37,199 bases of DNA from an uncultured Verrucomicrobia subdivision 3 bacterium (GCA_903944085.1 CAJAQO010000312.1:1-37199); one strand, 5' to 3'; counted from the first letter of the stretch, positions 9,231-17,829 are shown. Program-made: numbers and translations. The notes: generated by a model from the sequence alone, not told the origin.

Positions 9231-9725
9231 ATGTATCGCATTATCGGCGCTGACGGAAAAACTTACGGCTCCGTCAATTTGCAACAACTCCGCCAGTGGC
9301 TCGCCCAAGGCCGCGTGGAAAGCCGCACGCCGGTGTTTGTGGACGGCGCGGCGGACTGGAGCTTTCTCGGCCTGTTGCCGGAGCTGGCCGGAGATTTCGC
9401 CGGCACCCCGCCGCCCATCGGCGCGGTCAAACCCGTCGCGGCGGCACCGCGCGGAACCAACTCCCTCGCCACCGCCGGGCTGGTTTGCGGGCTGCTGGCG
9501 TGGACGTGCTGCTGCTGCGTGCCGTTCAACCTGTTCGGCCTGGTGTTTTCCCTCATCGCGCTGATCCAGATTAGCTCGCAGCCGGAGCCGCAGGAAGGCC
9601 GCACCACGGCCATCATCGGCCTGGTGCTGTCGGCGGCCAATCTGCTTTTCGCTTGCGGACTGGGACTGTTCCGGCTGGCTTTGTTGAGTCCGGGCGCGCT
9701 GCACTGGCATTTCAGCCATTTCTGA
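9231..9725 (+). CDS. GYF_2 (DUF4339) and DUF4190 membrane protein, copy 2
   Basis: 164 residues. The GYF_2 domain (MYRIIGADGKTYGSVNLQQLRQWLAQ, shown in part, then TPVFVDGAADWSFLGLLPEL) closely follows the pattern of the preceding gene, pointing to tandem duplication. A P/A-rich linker leads to two hydrophobic segments of the DUF4190 type: LATAGLVCGLLAWTCCCC, carrying four consecutive cysteines, and TTAIIGLVLSAANLLFACGLG. The cysteine run lies in or at the edge of a membrane helix and could be palmitoyl-like, metal-related or simply neutral. The stop codon touches the ATG of the next gene. Confidence 0.88.
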   Translation: MYRIIGADGKTYGSVNLQQLRQWLAQGRVESRTPVFVDGAADWSFLGLLPELAGDFAGTPPPIGAVKPVAAAPRGTNSLATAGLVCGLLAWTCCCCVPFNLFGLVFSLIALIQISSQPEPQEGRTTAIIGLVLSAANLLFACGLGLFRLALLSPGALHWHFSHF

Positions 9726-10145
9726 ATGAGCGCGGCGCCGCCAAAAATTTCGTCGGCAAACACGCGGTTCGCGGTCATCGTGCTGGCGATGGTGGCGGCG
9801 GGCATTGCCGCCACGGTTTTTTTCTTCAACCCGTCGGCGCACCAGTTTTATCCCGTCTGCCAGTTTCACGCGCTCACCGGCCTGAACTGTCCCGGCTGCG
9901 GCGCCACGCGGGCGCTTTACGCGTTGCTCCACGGGAATTTTGCCACGGCGCTGCGCGACAATGCGCTGTTCGTTTTCGGTCTGGCGGCAGTGGCGCTGCG
10001 CGGCCTTTGGTTCGGCGTCAAAAAATTTCACGGCCAGGAACCCGGAGAATTTATCCGGGTCAAATTACTCTGGCCGCTGCTGGTGGTGGTGCTGGTGTTC
10101 ACCGTGCTGCGGAATCTGCCGGCGTTTGCGTTCCTGTCGCCGTGA
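9726..10145 (+). CDS. DUF2752 family membrane protein
   Basis: 139 residues. The family signature is clear: [31 protein letters not shown], given here in two parts ([14 protein letters not shown] and [15 protein letters not shown]). Hydrophobic segments lie at about 14-33, 78-96 and 113-135. DUF2752 proteins are small integral membrane proteins of unknown function, often encoded beside GYF_2/DUF4190 or TM2-domain proteins, as here. The two CxxC-like cysteines could bind a metal or form a disulfide. The ATG overlaps nothing but directly follows the previous stop, so translation is probably coupled. Confidence 0.9.
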   Translation: MSAAPPKISSANTRFAVIVLAMVAAGIAATVFFFNPSAHQFYPVCQFHALTGLNCPGCGATRALYALLHGNFATALRDNALFVFGLAAVALRGLWFGVKKFHGQEPGEFIRVKLLWPLLVVVLVFTVLRNLPAFAFLSP

Positions 10146-10191
10146 AATTTGGCTTTTGCCTGGGCGCGGCGTGGTGTTCAATCAGTGGGTT

Positions 10192-10530
10192 ATGAGCCAG
10201 ACACATCCGCTGACCACCACCACGTTTGAGCTGCCGGGTTACCGCATCACCAAATCGTTTGGCGTGGTGCGCGGCATCATGGTCAGGTCGCGCTCGGTCA
10301 TCGGCAACATCGGCGCGAACATTCAGAGCCTCTTCGGCGGCAACATCACGCTTTACACGCAGCTCTGCGAACGCGCGCGGGAAGACACGTTCAATCTCAT
10401 GCTCACGCACGCGGGCGAGCTGGGCGCCAACGCGGTGGTCGGCGTGCGCTATGACGCGACGGAAATCGCGCCGGGCATCACGGAAGTGTTATGCTACGGC
10501 ACGGCGGTGTTTGTGGAGAAGCTGGGCTGA
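10192..10530 (+). CDS. YbjQ/UPF0145 family protein
   Basis: 112 residues from the ATG at 10192. Conserved features of the YbjQ (DUF74, putative heavy-metal-binding) family are visible: [20 protein letters not shown], then [27 protein letters not shown] and [11 protein letters not shown]. Family members are about 105-110 residues and form pentameric barrels; the proposed metal binding is not well proved. A 46-base gap separates it from the DUF2752 gene, and the MMPL gene starts 5 bases after its stop, so it probably belongs to the transporter transcript. Confidence 0.9.
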   Translation: MSQTHPLTTTTFELPGYRITKSFGVVRGIMVRSRSVIGNIGANIQSLFGGNITLYTQLCERAREDTFNLMLTHAGELGANAVVGVRYDATEIAPGITEVLCYGTAVFVEKLG

Positions 10531-10535
10531 AGGCC

Positions 10536-13298
10536 ATGAAGGCGTTGAGCGCAGACAGTTTTCTGGCCCGGCTGCTGGGCCGGCTGGCGGCAGGCATCTG
10601 CCGCTATCCGCATTGGTTTTTCTGGCCGCAGGTGGTGCTGTTTATTTTATGCGTGGGCTACACCGCCTTGTTTCTGAAAGCGGACATGAACCGCGACAAT
10701 CTGGTGGGGCCGAACCAGAAGTATCATCAGAACTATCTCGCCTTTCAAAAGGAGTTCCCGCAGCCGGACGATTTGGTGGTGGTGGTGGAAAGCGACGACG
10801 CGGAAAAAAACCGGCAGTTCGTCGAGCGCATCGCGGCGAAGATGCAGGCGGAAACGAATTTTTTCCGCGACGTTTTCTACCAGCAAAGCATGTCGGTGAT
10901 GGGCACGAAGGCGCTGCAATTCGCGGAGGTGACGAACTTGGTGGAAACGCGCGACTTGCTGCGCACGGCGATGCCGTTTATCCAGCAGTTCACGGTGACG
11001 ACGAATCTGGTTTCGCTTTTTGCGCAGGTGAACAAGGCGTTTCGCACCGCGAAGCAGGAGGACAATGCGGAAAACAAATCGCTCGTCAAATCGCTGCCGG
11101 CGCTGGGGCGCATCGTGTCGCAGGCGAATGACGCTTTGCTGCGGTCGGGCGTGCCGCCGTCGCCGAACGTCATGACGCTGCTCGGCGGCGACGAGGCGGT
11201 GCTGGCCAGCTACCTGACATTTGCCAACGGCCGGATTTTTGTAGTGACAACGCACGCGCCCGACGATGACAAAAACGGCGACGTCGTGGACCGGTTGCGC
11301 GAGTTGGTCAAACAAACGCGAGTGGAAGTTCCCGGCGTGAATGTCGGCATCACGGGCGAACCGGTGCTGGATTACGACGAGATGACGCAGTCGCAGAAAG
11401 ACACGACGCTCGCGAGCGTCGTGGCGATGGTGCTGTGCGCAATTATTTTCATCTACGGTTATCACGAAACGGGCCGGCCCGTGAAGGCCACCATTTGCTT
11501 GGTGGTCGGACTGGGCTACACGCTGGCGTTCACGACGGCGACGGTCGGGCATTTGAATATTTTGACGATCACGTTTGTGCCGATGCTGATCGGGCTGGCG
11601 ATTGATTATGCCGTGCATTTGATTACGCGCTACGAGGAGGAATTGCACCACGGCAAAACGGAGCAGGAGGCGATTACCAAGGCGATGGTGTTCACCGGCC
11701 AGGGCATTTTCACCGGCGCGCTGACGACGGCGGGCGCGTTTCTGGCGATGTATTTCACCCATTTTCAAGGCATCAAGGAAATGGGCATCATTTGCGGCGG
11801 CGGTCTGCTGGTCTGCCTCGTTCCCATGATGACGCTGCTGCCGGTGCTGCTGCTGCGCGGCCGGCAAAATGTCATTGACCACAGCATCCGCGAAGATGAC
11901 CGGCGGGCGCGGCTCGAAAATTACTGGCTGCAACGGCCCGTGCTGGTGACCGCGATCATTGCGAGCCTGTGCGCGGCGGCGTTGTTCGAGGCACGCAAAG
12001 TGTATTTCGATTACAACCTGATCAAGATGCAAAGCCCGAGTTTGTCGTCGGTGGTGTTTGAACAGACGCTGCTGGATTCGGCGGACAAATCGCTGCTTTA
12101 TGGCGCGGTGCTGGCCGATTCGCTGACGAACGCGGTGGCGCTGCAGGAACAGATCGAGAAGCTGCCGACGGTGGCCGCTACCGAGCCGCCGTTTTACAAA
12201 GATTTTTTGCGGCCGGACCAAGGCGAAAAACGGCGGCTGATTGGCGAAGTGAAAAGCGAAGTGGCGGCGCTCAAATTCAACGCGCCGGATTTGCGGCCCG
12301 TTGATCTTGAAGATTTGAGCGGCACCATTTTTTATACCTCGTGCTATCTCCGGTTAGCCGCGCAAGAGGTCGGCACCAACGATCCGGTGCTGGCCGGACA
12401 ACTGGCTGCGCTGTGCCAGTCCATCACGGATTTGCGCAAGACGATGCTGGCCGGCGACGCGGTCAAGCAGGCGGGATATGCTGCCAAGCTCGCGCAATTT
12501 CAGCAGGCGCTGCTGACGGACCTGCGCGACACGTTTCAGCTTTTGCAGCGGCAGGACGACACCACGCTGCCGCGCGTGGAAGATCTGCCGCCGGCTTTGC
12601 ATCACCGCTTTGTCGGCGTGAACGGAAAATATTTAATCCAGGTTTATCCCAAGCAGGACGTCTGGCAGCGCGCGCCGCAGGAAAAATTCGTCAACGAATT
12701 GCGCACCGTGGACCCGAACGTCACCGGCACACCGGTGCAACTCTACGAATATGAAACGCTGCTGAAGAACAGCTATGTGCAGGCGGCGTGGTATTCGCTC
12801 GCCGCGATCGCGCTCATGGTGCTGTTCCATTTCCGCAGTCTCGGCGCGGTGATTCTGGCATTGATTCCGGTCGGCATCGGCACACTCTGGCTGGCCGGTT
12901 TGATGGGCTGGGCGGGCGTGCCTATTAATTTAGCAAACATCATGACGCTGCCACTAGTCATCGGCATTGGCGTCACCAATGGCATTCACATTTTGAACCG
13001 CTACGCCGAGGAAGGCACGCCGGGAATTCTGTCGCGCAGCACGGGCAAAGCCGTGCTCGTGTCGGGATTGACGGCCATCGCGGGATTCGGCAGTCTGATT
13101 CTCGCGCAGCATCGCGGCATCCGCAGCCTTGGTTTCATCATGTCGGTGGGAATCGCAACGTGCATGATTGCAGGGTTGACCTTTTTGCCGGCGTTGCTGA
13201 GTTTGATTGGCCGCTGGCGGCCGCTCATTAAAAAACCCGATGTCAGCAACTCGCCGACACCGGGTCTAGGAGGAACCGAGGTAAAAAACCTCAATTGA
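10536..13298 (+). CDS. MMPL/RND-superfamily transporter (HpnN-like)
   Basis: 920 residues from the ATG at 10536; an earlier in-frame start would sit inside the YbjQ gene. Architecture is that of two-fold RND exporters. TM1 lies at about 27-47, then a large periplasmic loop runs to about 290. A five-helix bundle follows, holding GLAIDYAVHLITRYEEE (near 350-366). Next comes TM7 near 470 and a second periplasmic loop with helical segments. The last helices contain the matching GIGVTNGIHILNRYAEEG (near 809). The first repeat keeps the aspartate expected of the proton relay; in the second the position is Thr/Asn. The family exports lipids, including hopanoids (HpnN) and mycobacterial lipids. Downstream lie the WPF repeat protein and the Mla genes, supporting a lipid-transport role. 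The substrate is unknown. Confidence 0.88.
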   Translation: MKALSADSFLARLLGRLAAGICRYPHWFFWPQVVLFILCVGYTALFLKADMNRDNLVGPNQKYHQNYLAFQKEFPQPDDLVVVVESDDAEKNRQFVERIAAKMQAETNFFRDVFYQQSMSVMGTKALQFAEVTNLVETRDLLRTAMPFIQQFTVTTNLVSLFAQVNKAFRTAKQEDNAENKSLVKSLPALGRIVSQANDALLRSGVPPSPNVMTLLGGDEAVLASYLTFANGRIFVVTTHAPDDDKNGDVVDRLRELVKQTRVEVPGVNVGITGEPVLDYDEMTQSQKDTTLASVVAMVLCAIIFIYGYHETGRPVKATICLVVGLGYTLAFTTATVGHLNILTITFVPMLIGLAIDYAVHLITRYEEELHHGKTEQEAITKAMVFTGQGIFTGALTTAGAFLAMYFTHFQGIKEMGIICGGGLLVCLVPMMTLLPVLLLRGRQNVIDHSIREDDRRARLENYWLQRPVLVTAIIASLCAAALFEARKVYFDYNLIKMQSPSLSSVVFEQTLLDSADKSLLYGAVLADSLTNAVALQEQIEKLPTVAATEPPFYKDFLRPDQGEKRRLIGEVKSEVAALKFNAPDLRPVDLEDLSGTIFYTSCYLRLAAQEVGTNDPVLAGQLAALCQSITDLRKTMLAGDAVKQAGYAAKLAQFQQALLTDLRDTFQLLQRQDDTTLPRVEDLPPALHHRFVGVNGKYLIQVYPKQDVWQRAPQEKFVNELRTVDPNVTGTPVQLYEYETLLKNSYVQAAWYSLAAIALMVLFHFRSLGAVILALIPVGIGTLWLAGLMGWAGVPINLANIMTLPLVIGIGVTNGIHILNRYAEEGTPGILSRSTGKAVLVSGLTAIAGFGSLILAQHRGIRSLGFIMSVGIATCMIAGLTFLPALLSLIGRWRPLIKKPDVSNSPTPGLGGTEVKNLN

Positions 13299-13431
13299 GA
13301 AGTAAAATACGGGAAAAACAGCCAAAGTCAATATCATTGTTAAAATAGTATTGCATCAGGCAAAAAACCAGATGAATCAACAAGCAATAACGATAAAGCA
13401 AACTACGAGCTGCCAAGCCGGCAGTTCGTTA

Positions 13432-14862
13432 ATGCGCTTTATTTTGACTTTGCTGGTCGCTGGAATGATTAGTCCGATTTTTTCAGCCTGGGCAGCCGAT
13501 CCCGCCATCGGCTTCATTTTTGATCGTTTCCAACTGACGTTCGAGAATGGCTGCCGCACGGAAGCCGCCGGGCCGTTTTATTATTCGCAGCAGACCGATT
13601 CAGAATCCGTCTGGGCCTTGCCGCCGTTTTTTTCCTGCGACCGCAATCCTTCCGTCGAATCGCACGAAGATGATTTTCTTTATCCGCTGCTGTCGCACAT
13701 TCGTTACGGCCACGAACAGCGCTGGCAGTTCGGCCAGTTGATCAGCACCGCCGGCGGTCAGGAGCCAAATGAAACGGACACGAAACGCTTTACGCTTTAT
13801 CCGCTTTATTTTCAGCAGCGCTCGCCGGACACTAATTTGAATTACACGGCCTTCGTGCCGTTTTATGGCCGGCTCAAACACCGACTGTTTCATGATGAAA
13901 TTTATTTCGTCATGTTTCCGTTTTACAGCGAGACGCGCAAACGCGACGTCGTCACCGACAATTATGTTTATCCTTTCGTTTCCATCCGCCGCGGCGACGG
14001 GCTGAACGGCTGGCAGGTCTGGCCGTTCGTCGGGCACGAACACAAGGATGTGACCACGCAGACCAACGGTTTTGGCGACCTCACACTCGTAGCCGGCCAC
14101 GACCAGTCGTTCTATTTCTGGCCGTTTTATTTGAAACAAGACAATGGGGCTGGCACGGAAAACCCGGAGAAATTCCGTGCTTCCATTCCCTTTTTCGTCA
14201 CCAGCCGTTCGCCGCAACATGATTCCACCTCCGTGCTCTGGCCCGTATTCACCTGGATTGACGAGCGCGCGAAAAAAAATCACGAATGGCAGGGGCCGTG
14301 GCCATTCGTGATTTTCGCGCGTGGCGAAGGCAAGCACACCTCGCGCATCTGGCCCGTGTTCAGCGAATCGCGCAACAGCACTAGGGAAAGTGATTCCTAT
14401 CTCTGGCCGCTCTACACGTTCAGCCACGCGCAGTCCGCGCCGCTCGACCAGCAGCGCACGCGGGTGTTGCTCTATCTTTATTCCCGCCTGACGGAAAAAA
14501 ACACCGAGACTGGCGCGGAAAAAACGCGGCTGGATATGTGGCCATTCTTCACCTGGCACCACGATTTCAACGGTAACGAACGCCTGCAAGTGCTCGCGCC
14601 CGTTGAACCGGCGGTGCCCGACAATCGCGGTATCGAGCGCAACTGGTCGCCGCTCTGGTCGTTCTGGCGCGCGGAAGACAACCAGAAAACCGGTGCCAGC
14701 AGCCGGTCGTTATTTTGGAACTTGTATCGCCGCGACCGCGCGCCGGAGCAGAAAAAAGTCTCGCTCCTGTTCGGCCTTTTCCAGTATCAATCAGCCAAGG
14801 AATCGGCGCAGACCAAACTGTTTTATTTCACAGTTTCCCAGGTGCCGCCGCCTAAAAAATAA
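13432..14862 (+). CDS. Exported WPF-repeat protein of unknown function
   Basis: I do not recognise a named family. From the ATG at 13432 the product has 476 residues and a classical signal peptide (MRFILTLLVAGMISPIFSAWA, cut before ADP). ATG 13372 or TTG 13351 in the same frame would only add a polar leader. The mature protein consists of repeated short aromatic strands spaced about 20-40 residues apart: TLYPLYFQQR, TAFVPFYGRL, IYFVMFPFYSE, YVYPFVSIRR, WQVWPFVGHE, FYFWPFYLKQ, VLWPVFTW, GPWPFVIFAR, SRIWPVFSES, SYLWPLYTFS, LDMWPFFTWH, SPLWSFWRAE, LFWNLYRRD. The periodic alternation suggests an outer-membrane or surface beta structure, which is inference. It ends 14 bases before mlaE and follows the MMPL gene, so it may assist envelope lipid transport. 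Confidence 0.8.
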   Translation: MRFILTLLVAGMISPIFSAWAADPAIGFIFDRFQLTFENGCRTEAAGPFYYSQQTDSESVWALPPFFSCDRNPSVESHEDDFLYPLLSHIRYGHEQRWQFGQLISTAGGQEPNETDTKRFTLYPLYFQQRSPDTNLNYTAFVPFYGRLKHRLFHDEIYFVMFPFYSETRKRDVVTDNYVYPFVSIRRGDGLNGWQVWPFVGHEHKDVTTQTNGFGDLTLVAGHDQSFYFWPFYLKQDNGAGTENPEKFRASIPFFVTSRSPQHDSTSVLWPVFTWIDERAKKNHEWQGPWPFVIFARGEGKHTSRIWPVFSESRNSTRESDSYLWPLYTFSHAQSAPLDQQRTRVLLYLYSRLTEKNTETGAEKTRLDMWPFFTWHHDFNGNERLQVLAPVEPAVPDNRGIERNWSPLWSFWRAEDNQKTGASSRSLFWNLYRRDRAPEQKKVSLLFGLFQYQSAKESAQTKLFYFTVSQVPPPKK

Positions 14863-14876
14863 ACCGCGCACAAATC

Positions 14877-15614
14877 ATGTTTGAAAATGTCGGAGAAATC
14901 GTTTTGTTGTTCTGGCGCACGCTGCTGGCTTTGCCGCAGGCGTGGCGGCAGCGGCAAAAAGTTTTCGAGCAGTTTTTCGAGATCGGCAACGCCAGTCTGC
15001 TGATGGTGTGCGTGCTGTCGTTTTTCATCGGTGCGGTCATCGCGTTGCAGACCGGCCCGATTTTGGTGGAACGCAGCCTCGCCAGCGCCGTGGGTGGTGT
15101 GGTGGGCATCGCCATCGCGAAAGAATTGGCGCCGGTGATGATGGCCATTTTGATCGCGGGCCGCATCGGTTCCGCGATGGCGGCGGAAATCGGCTCGATG
15201 CGCGTGTATCAGGAAATTGACGCGCTGCGCACGATGAACATCAATCCGATTCACTATCTCGTGTTGCCGCGGGTGCTGGCCATTGCCTTGGCGCTGCCGC
15301 TGCTGGTCATTTTTTCCATTCTCGTCGGCTGGTTTGGCGGCGCGGTGGTGGCGGATGTCAACCAGCACATGGAAATTCCTTTTCTCGCGTTCTTCTCCGA
15401 TTTAAAAAACATCGTGGAGCTGAAAGACGTGGGCAACGGCGTGTTCAAGAGCTTTTGTTTTGCGATCATCCTTGGCGTGGTGTCATGCCATCAGGGTTTG
15501 ACGACCATCGGCGGTCCGCGCGGCATCGGCCGCTCGGTCACGAAGGCTGTGGTGAACTCCATCGTGCTCATCGTGATTTTTGACTACATCCTCACCCGCT
15601 TTTTGTTGAAATGA
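14877..15614 (+). CDS. mlaE: ABC transporter permease, MlaE family
   Basis: 245 residues, typical of MlaE/YrbE. Inner-membrane permease of the Mla/MCE phospholipid transport complex, which moves lipids between inner and outer membranes. About five hydrophobic helices are visible. The conserved cytoplasmic segment IAKELAPVMMAILIAGRIGSAMAAEIGSMRV and EIDALRTMNINPIHYLVLPRV are family hallmarks, as is CHQGLTTIGGPRGIGRSVTKAVV near the C-terminus. The stop overlaps the start of the ATPase gene by 4 bases (ATGA), so the two are translationally coupled. Confidence 0.95.
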   Translation: MFENVGEIVLLFWRTLLALPQAWRQRQKVFEQFFEIGNASLLMVCVLSFFIGAVIALQTGPILVERSLASAVGGVVGIAIAKELAPVMMAILIAGRIGSAMAAEIGSMRVYQEIDALRTMNINPIHYLVLPRVLAIALALPLLVIFSILVGWFGGAVVADVNQHMEIPFLAFFSDLKNIVELKDVGNGVFKSFCFAIILGVVSCHQGLTTIGGPRGIGRSVTKAVVNSIVLIVIFDYILTRFLLK

Positions 15615-16369
15615 ACGGCGCGAACAATCAAATTTCCGGCGTCAGCCTCGTCGTGCGGGGCCTGCACAAAAGTTTCGGCGGGCAGAAAGTGCTGAATGGC
15701 ATTGATCTGGATGTCCGGCCCGGGGAAATCTTCGTCATCATGGGGCCAAGTGGCAGCGGCAAAAGCGTGCTGCTTAAGCATCTGATCGGCCTGGAAGAAC
15801 CCGATGCGGGCGAAATTCTCATCAACGGCGAATCCATCAGCACGCCGGAAATCGCGGCGAAATATCGCATGGCGCTCGTGTTTCAATCCGGCGCGCTGCT
15901 CAATTCGCTGACGGTCGGCGAAAATGTCGGGCTTTATCTGACCGAGCATCGGCTTAAAACGCCGGCGGAGATTGAAAAAATTGTGGCCGAAAAACTGGAT
16001 GATGTCGGCCTCAAGGACGCGGTGAATAAAATGCCGTCCGAGCTTTCCGGCGGCATGAAAAAGCGCGTTGCCATTGCCCGCGCGCTGGTCATCGAGCCGC
16101 AGATGATCCTTTACGACGAACCCACGAGCGAGTTGGACCCGCTTTCGTCCGTCGTCATCGGCAACGAGATTTTGGAACTCAAGCGCCGCATCCACGTCAC
16201 GTCCCTGGTCGTTTCGCATGACCGCGACTTGGCGTTTGGCGTGGCTGATCGGATCGCGGTCATCGCCGACGGAAAGATTTTGACCGTCGGCACGCCCGAC
16301 GCGGTGAAAAATTTTCCCGACCCGCGCGTGCATGATTTTCTGCACGCGGATTTTGCGCGCCCAAAATAA
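15611..16369 (+). CDS. mlaF: ABC transporter ATP-binding protein, MlaF family
   Basis: 252 residues. Walker A GPSGSGKS at 45-52, signature LSGGMKKRVAIARAL, Walker B MILYDEPTSELDP and the H-loop VVSHD are all intact. The segment RMALVFQSGALLNSLTVGENV is the MlaF/Ttg2A-type Q-loop region. It powers lipid transport by the MlaE permease from the cytoplasmic side. It overlaps mlaE by 4 bases, and mlaD begins 12 bases after its stop. Confidence 0.96.
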   Translation: MNGANNQISGVSLVVRGLHKSFGGQKVLNGIDLDVRPGEIFVIMGPSGSGKSVLLKHLIGLEEPDAGEILINGESISTPEIAAKYRMALVFQSGALLNSLTVGENVGLYLTEHRLKTPAEIEKIVAEKLDDVGLKDAVNKMPSELSGGMKKRVAIARALVIEPQMILYDEPTSELDPLSSVVIGNEILELKRRIHVTSLVVSHDRDLAFGVADRIAVIADGKILTVGTPDAVKNFPDPRVHDFLHADFARPK

Positions 16370-16381
16370 TTTATTTCGTCT

Positions 16382-17356
16382 ATGAAAAATTCACTCGAAA
16401 CCAAACTCGGCATCTTCGTCTTTCTCGCGGTGGTCGCCGCCTGGATCATTGTGGAAACCTTGGGCAGCGTGGACTTGTTCCGCCACGGTTACCGTGTCAG
16501 CGCGCAGTTTGCCACCGTGCAGGATTTAAAGGTGGGCGACCGCGTAAAGATGGCCGGCGTGGAAATCGGCCGCGTGGATGACATCCAGCTCACCGACACC
16601 AAGGTCAGCGTCATAATGAAATTGCGCAACAACGCGCAGGTCAAAACCGACAGCAAGGCTAGCATCAAATTCACCGGCCTCATGGGCCAGAACTTTGTGG
16701 CGATAGACTTTGGTTCGCCGGACCAGCCCCGCGCCAAGGAAGGCACGGAAATCGTCTCCGTGGAACAGCCGGATTTGAGCGCCATCATGACCAAGCTGGA
16801 CGGGGCCGTGGATGGCATCCAGAACATGACCAAGACTTTTGCCAGCGACGACATCCACAATTTATTTGGTCCACTGGGTGAATTTTTCAAGAGCCACAAG
16901 GATGAACTGGCGGCAACGATTGCGAACATCACCAACATCACCGGCCAGGTCGCCTCCGGCCAAGGCACCGTCGGCAAGCTGATTTACGACGACGCGTTGT
17001 ATTCCTCGGTGCTGACCACGGTGAGCAATCTGCAAGGCACCGCCGCATCGGCCAGCGACATGATTGCCTCCATCAAGCTCGTGGTGACCAATGCCAGCGC
17101 CGGCCAGGGCACGATCGGCAAACTGCTGACGGATGAAACGTTGTATCACGCGGCGACTGGATCGATGACGAATCTGAATAGTATCTTGTTCAAGATCAAC
17201 CAAGGCAATGGCACCGTCAGCAAGCTGATCAACGACCAGGAATTTTACAAGAATGCCAAGCTCTCGCTCCAGAAACTCGACAAGGCGGCAGATGGGCTCG
17301 AAGACACCGGTCCGTTAAGCGTCATCGGCATCATGGCAAATCAGTTTGGATTGTAA
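16382..17356 (+). CDS. mlaD: MCE-domain lipid-binding protein, MlaD family
   Basis: 324 residues, longer than E. coli MlaD (about 180). One N-terminal membrane anchor (GIFVFLAVVAAWIIVETLG, about 11-29). The MCE domain lies at about 35-120 (VGDRVKMAGVEIGRVDDI, then SIKFTGLMGQNFVAIDFG). The C-terminal extension carries three copies of a G-x-G-T-[VI]-[GS]-K-L motif followed by a D-x-x-[LF]-Y element, near residues 193, 241 and 275. Helical Asn/Thr-rich stretches separate them. The extension probably forms a helical tunnel or tail in the periplasm, as in other long MCE proteins. MCE proteins assemble as hexamers that carry phospholipids. No mlaB or mlaC is seen next to it. Confidence 0.94.
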   Translation: MKNSLETKLGIFVFLAVVAAWIIVETLGSVDLFRHGYRVSAQFATVQDLKVGDRVKMAGVEIGRVDDIQLTDTKVSVIMKLRNNAQVKTDSKASIKFTGLMGQNFVAIDFGSPDQPRAKEGTEIVSVEQPDLSAIMTKLDGAVDGIQNMTKTFASDDIHNLFGPLGEFFKSHKDELAATIANITNITGQVASGQGTVGKLIYDDALYSSVLTTVSNLQGTAASASDMIASIKLVVTNASAGQGTIGKLLTDETLYHAATGSMTNLNSILFKINQGNGTVSKLINDQEFYKNAKLSLQKLDKAADGLEDTGPLSVIGIMANQFGL

Positions 17357-17425
17357 TACCGCATGTGATACCGCAAATTCCCGCTTGCCATCCGGCAATT
17401 TCCTGCTAGGTTTGGCACCCTTTTT

Positions 17426-17671
17426 ATGAAGACGGACATTCACCCGAAATATGTGGACGCGGAGATCCGTTGCGCCTGTGGCAACGTGATCAAGACCCGT
17501 TCCACCCGCTCGACCATCATCGTGGGCATCTGCAACGTCTGCCATCCGTTTTACACGGGGCAGCAGAAGTTTGTGGATACCGCTGGCCGCGTGGACAAAT
17601 TCCAACAACGCGCCGCCAAAACTCTGGCCGCGCAGGCCGAACACGCCTCGAAGAAGAAGAAAAAAGTCTAG
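17426..17671 (+). CDS. rpmE: 50S ribosomal protein L31 (zinc-binding form)
   Basis: 81 residues. It begins [18 protein letters not shown] and has zinc ligands at Cys16, Cys18, Cys36 and Cys39 (CAC and CNVC), the arrangement of the C+ type. [21 protein letters not shown] is the diagnostic L31 stretch. The C-terminus has an A/K-rich basic tail (KKKKKV) that is longer than usual. A terminator follows directly, so rpmE can be expressed apart from prfA. Confidence 0.97.
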   Translation: MKTDIHPKYVDAEIRCACGNVIKTRSTRSTIIVGICNVCHPFYTGQQKFVDTAGRVDKFQQRAAKTLAAQAEHASKKKKKV

Positions 17672-17684
17672 CTTTCCGCCCAAC

Positions 17685-17731
17685 GCCGCCCGCAGCACCG
17701 GAAATTCCCGGGGTTGCGGGCGGCTTGTTTT
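17685..17731 (+). terminator. Rho-independent terminator after rpmE
   Basis: Stem GCCGCCCGCA (17685-17694) with TGCGGGCGGC (17715-17724), an inner CCGG/CCGG pairing, then TTGTTTTTTG. It lies 13 bases past the rpmE stop. Confidence 0.85.
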
Positions 17732-17737
17732 TTGTCG

Positions 17738-17829
17738 AGCCACAGATGAAACACAGATGAAATTTGGTTTCGCGTCTGAAATCACTTTCAGTTTTCTTAT
17801 CTGTGTTTCATCTGTGCCCATCTGTGGCT
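17738..17829. repeat. Imperfect palindromic AGCCACAGATG repeat between rpmE and prfA
   Basis: The left arm starts AGCCACAGATGAAACACAGA and the right arm ends TTTCATCTGTG-CCCATCTGTGGCT. It contains 11-base subunits CACAGATGAAA. It fills the spacer between the rpmE terminator and the prfA start (7 bases away), and a related element lies at 35573-35662. Confidence 0.8.

Noticed and set aside
8634-10031. 465-codon open frame on the minus strand
   Set aside because: Spans three well-supported plus-strand genes (GYF_2 pair and DUF2752); Arg/Gln-rich, low-complexity shadow caused by high GC.
10647-12221. 524-codon open frame on the minus strand
   Set aside because: Exact antisense shadow of the MMPL gene; Arg/His/Gln-rich composition with no domain, whereas the plus-strand frame has clear RND motifs.
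13600-14589. 329-codon minus-strand frame opposite the WPF protein
   Set aside because: The plus-strand product has a signal peptide and regular repeats; the minus frame shows neither.
17738-17829. Possible insertion-sequence ends
   Set aside because: The palindromes are short, have no open frame between their arms and no target-site duplication that I can see.
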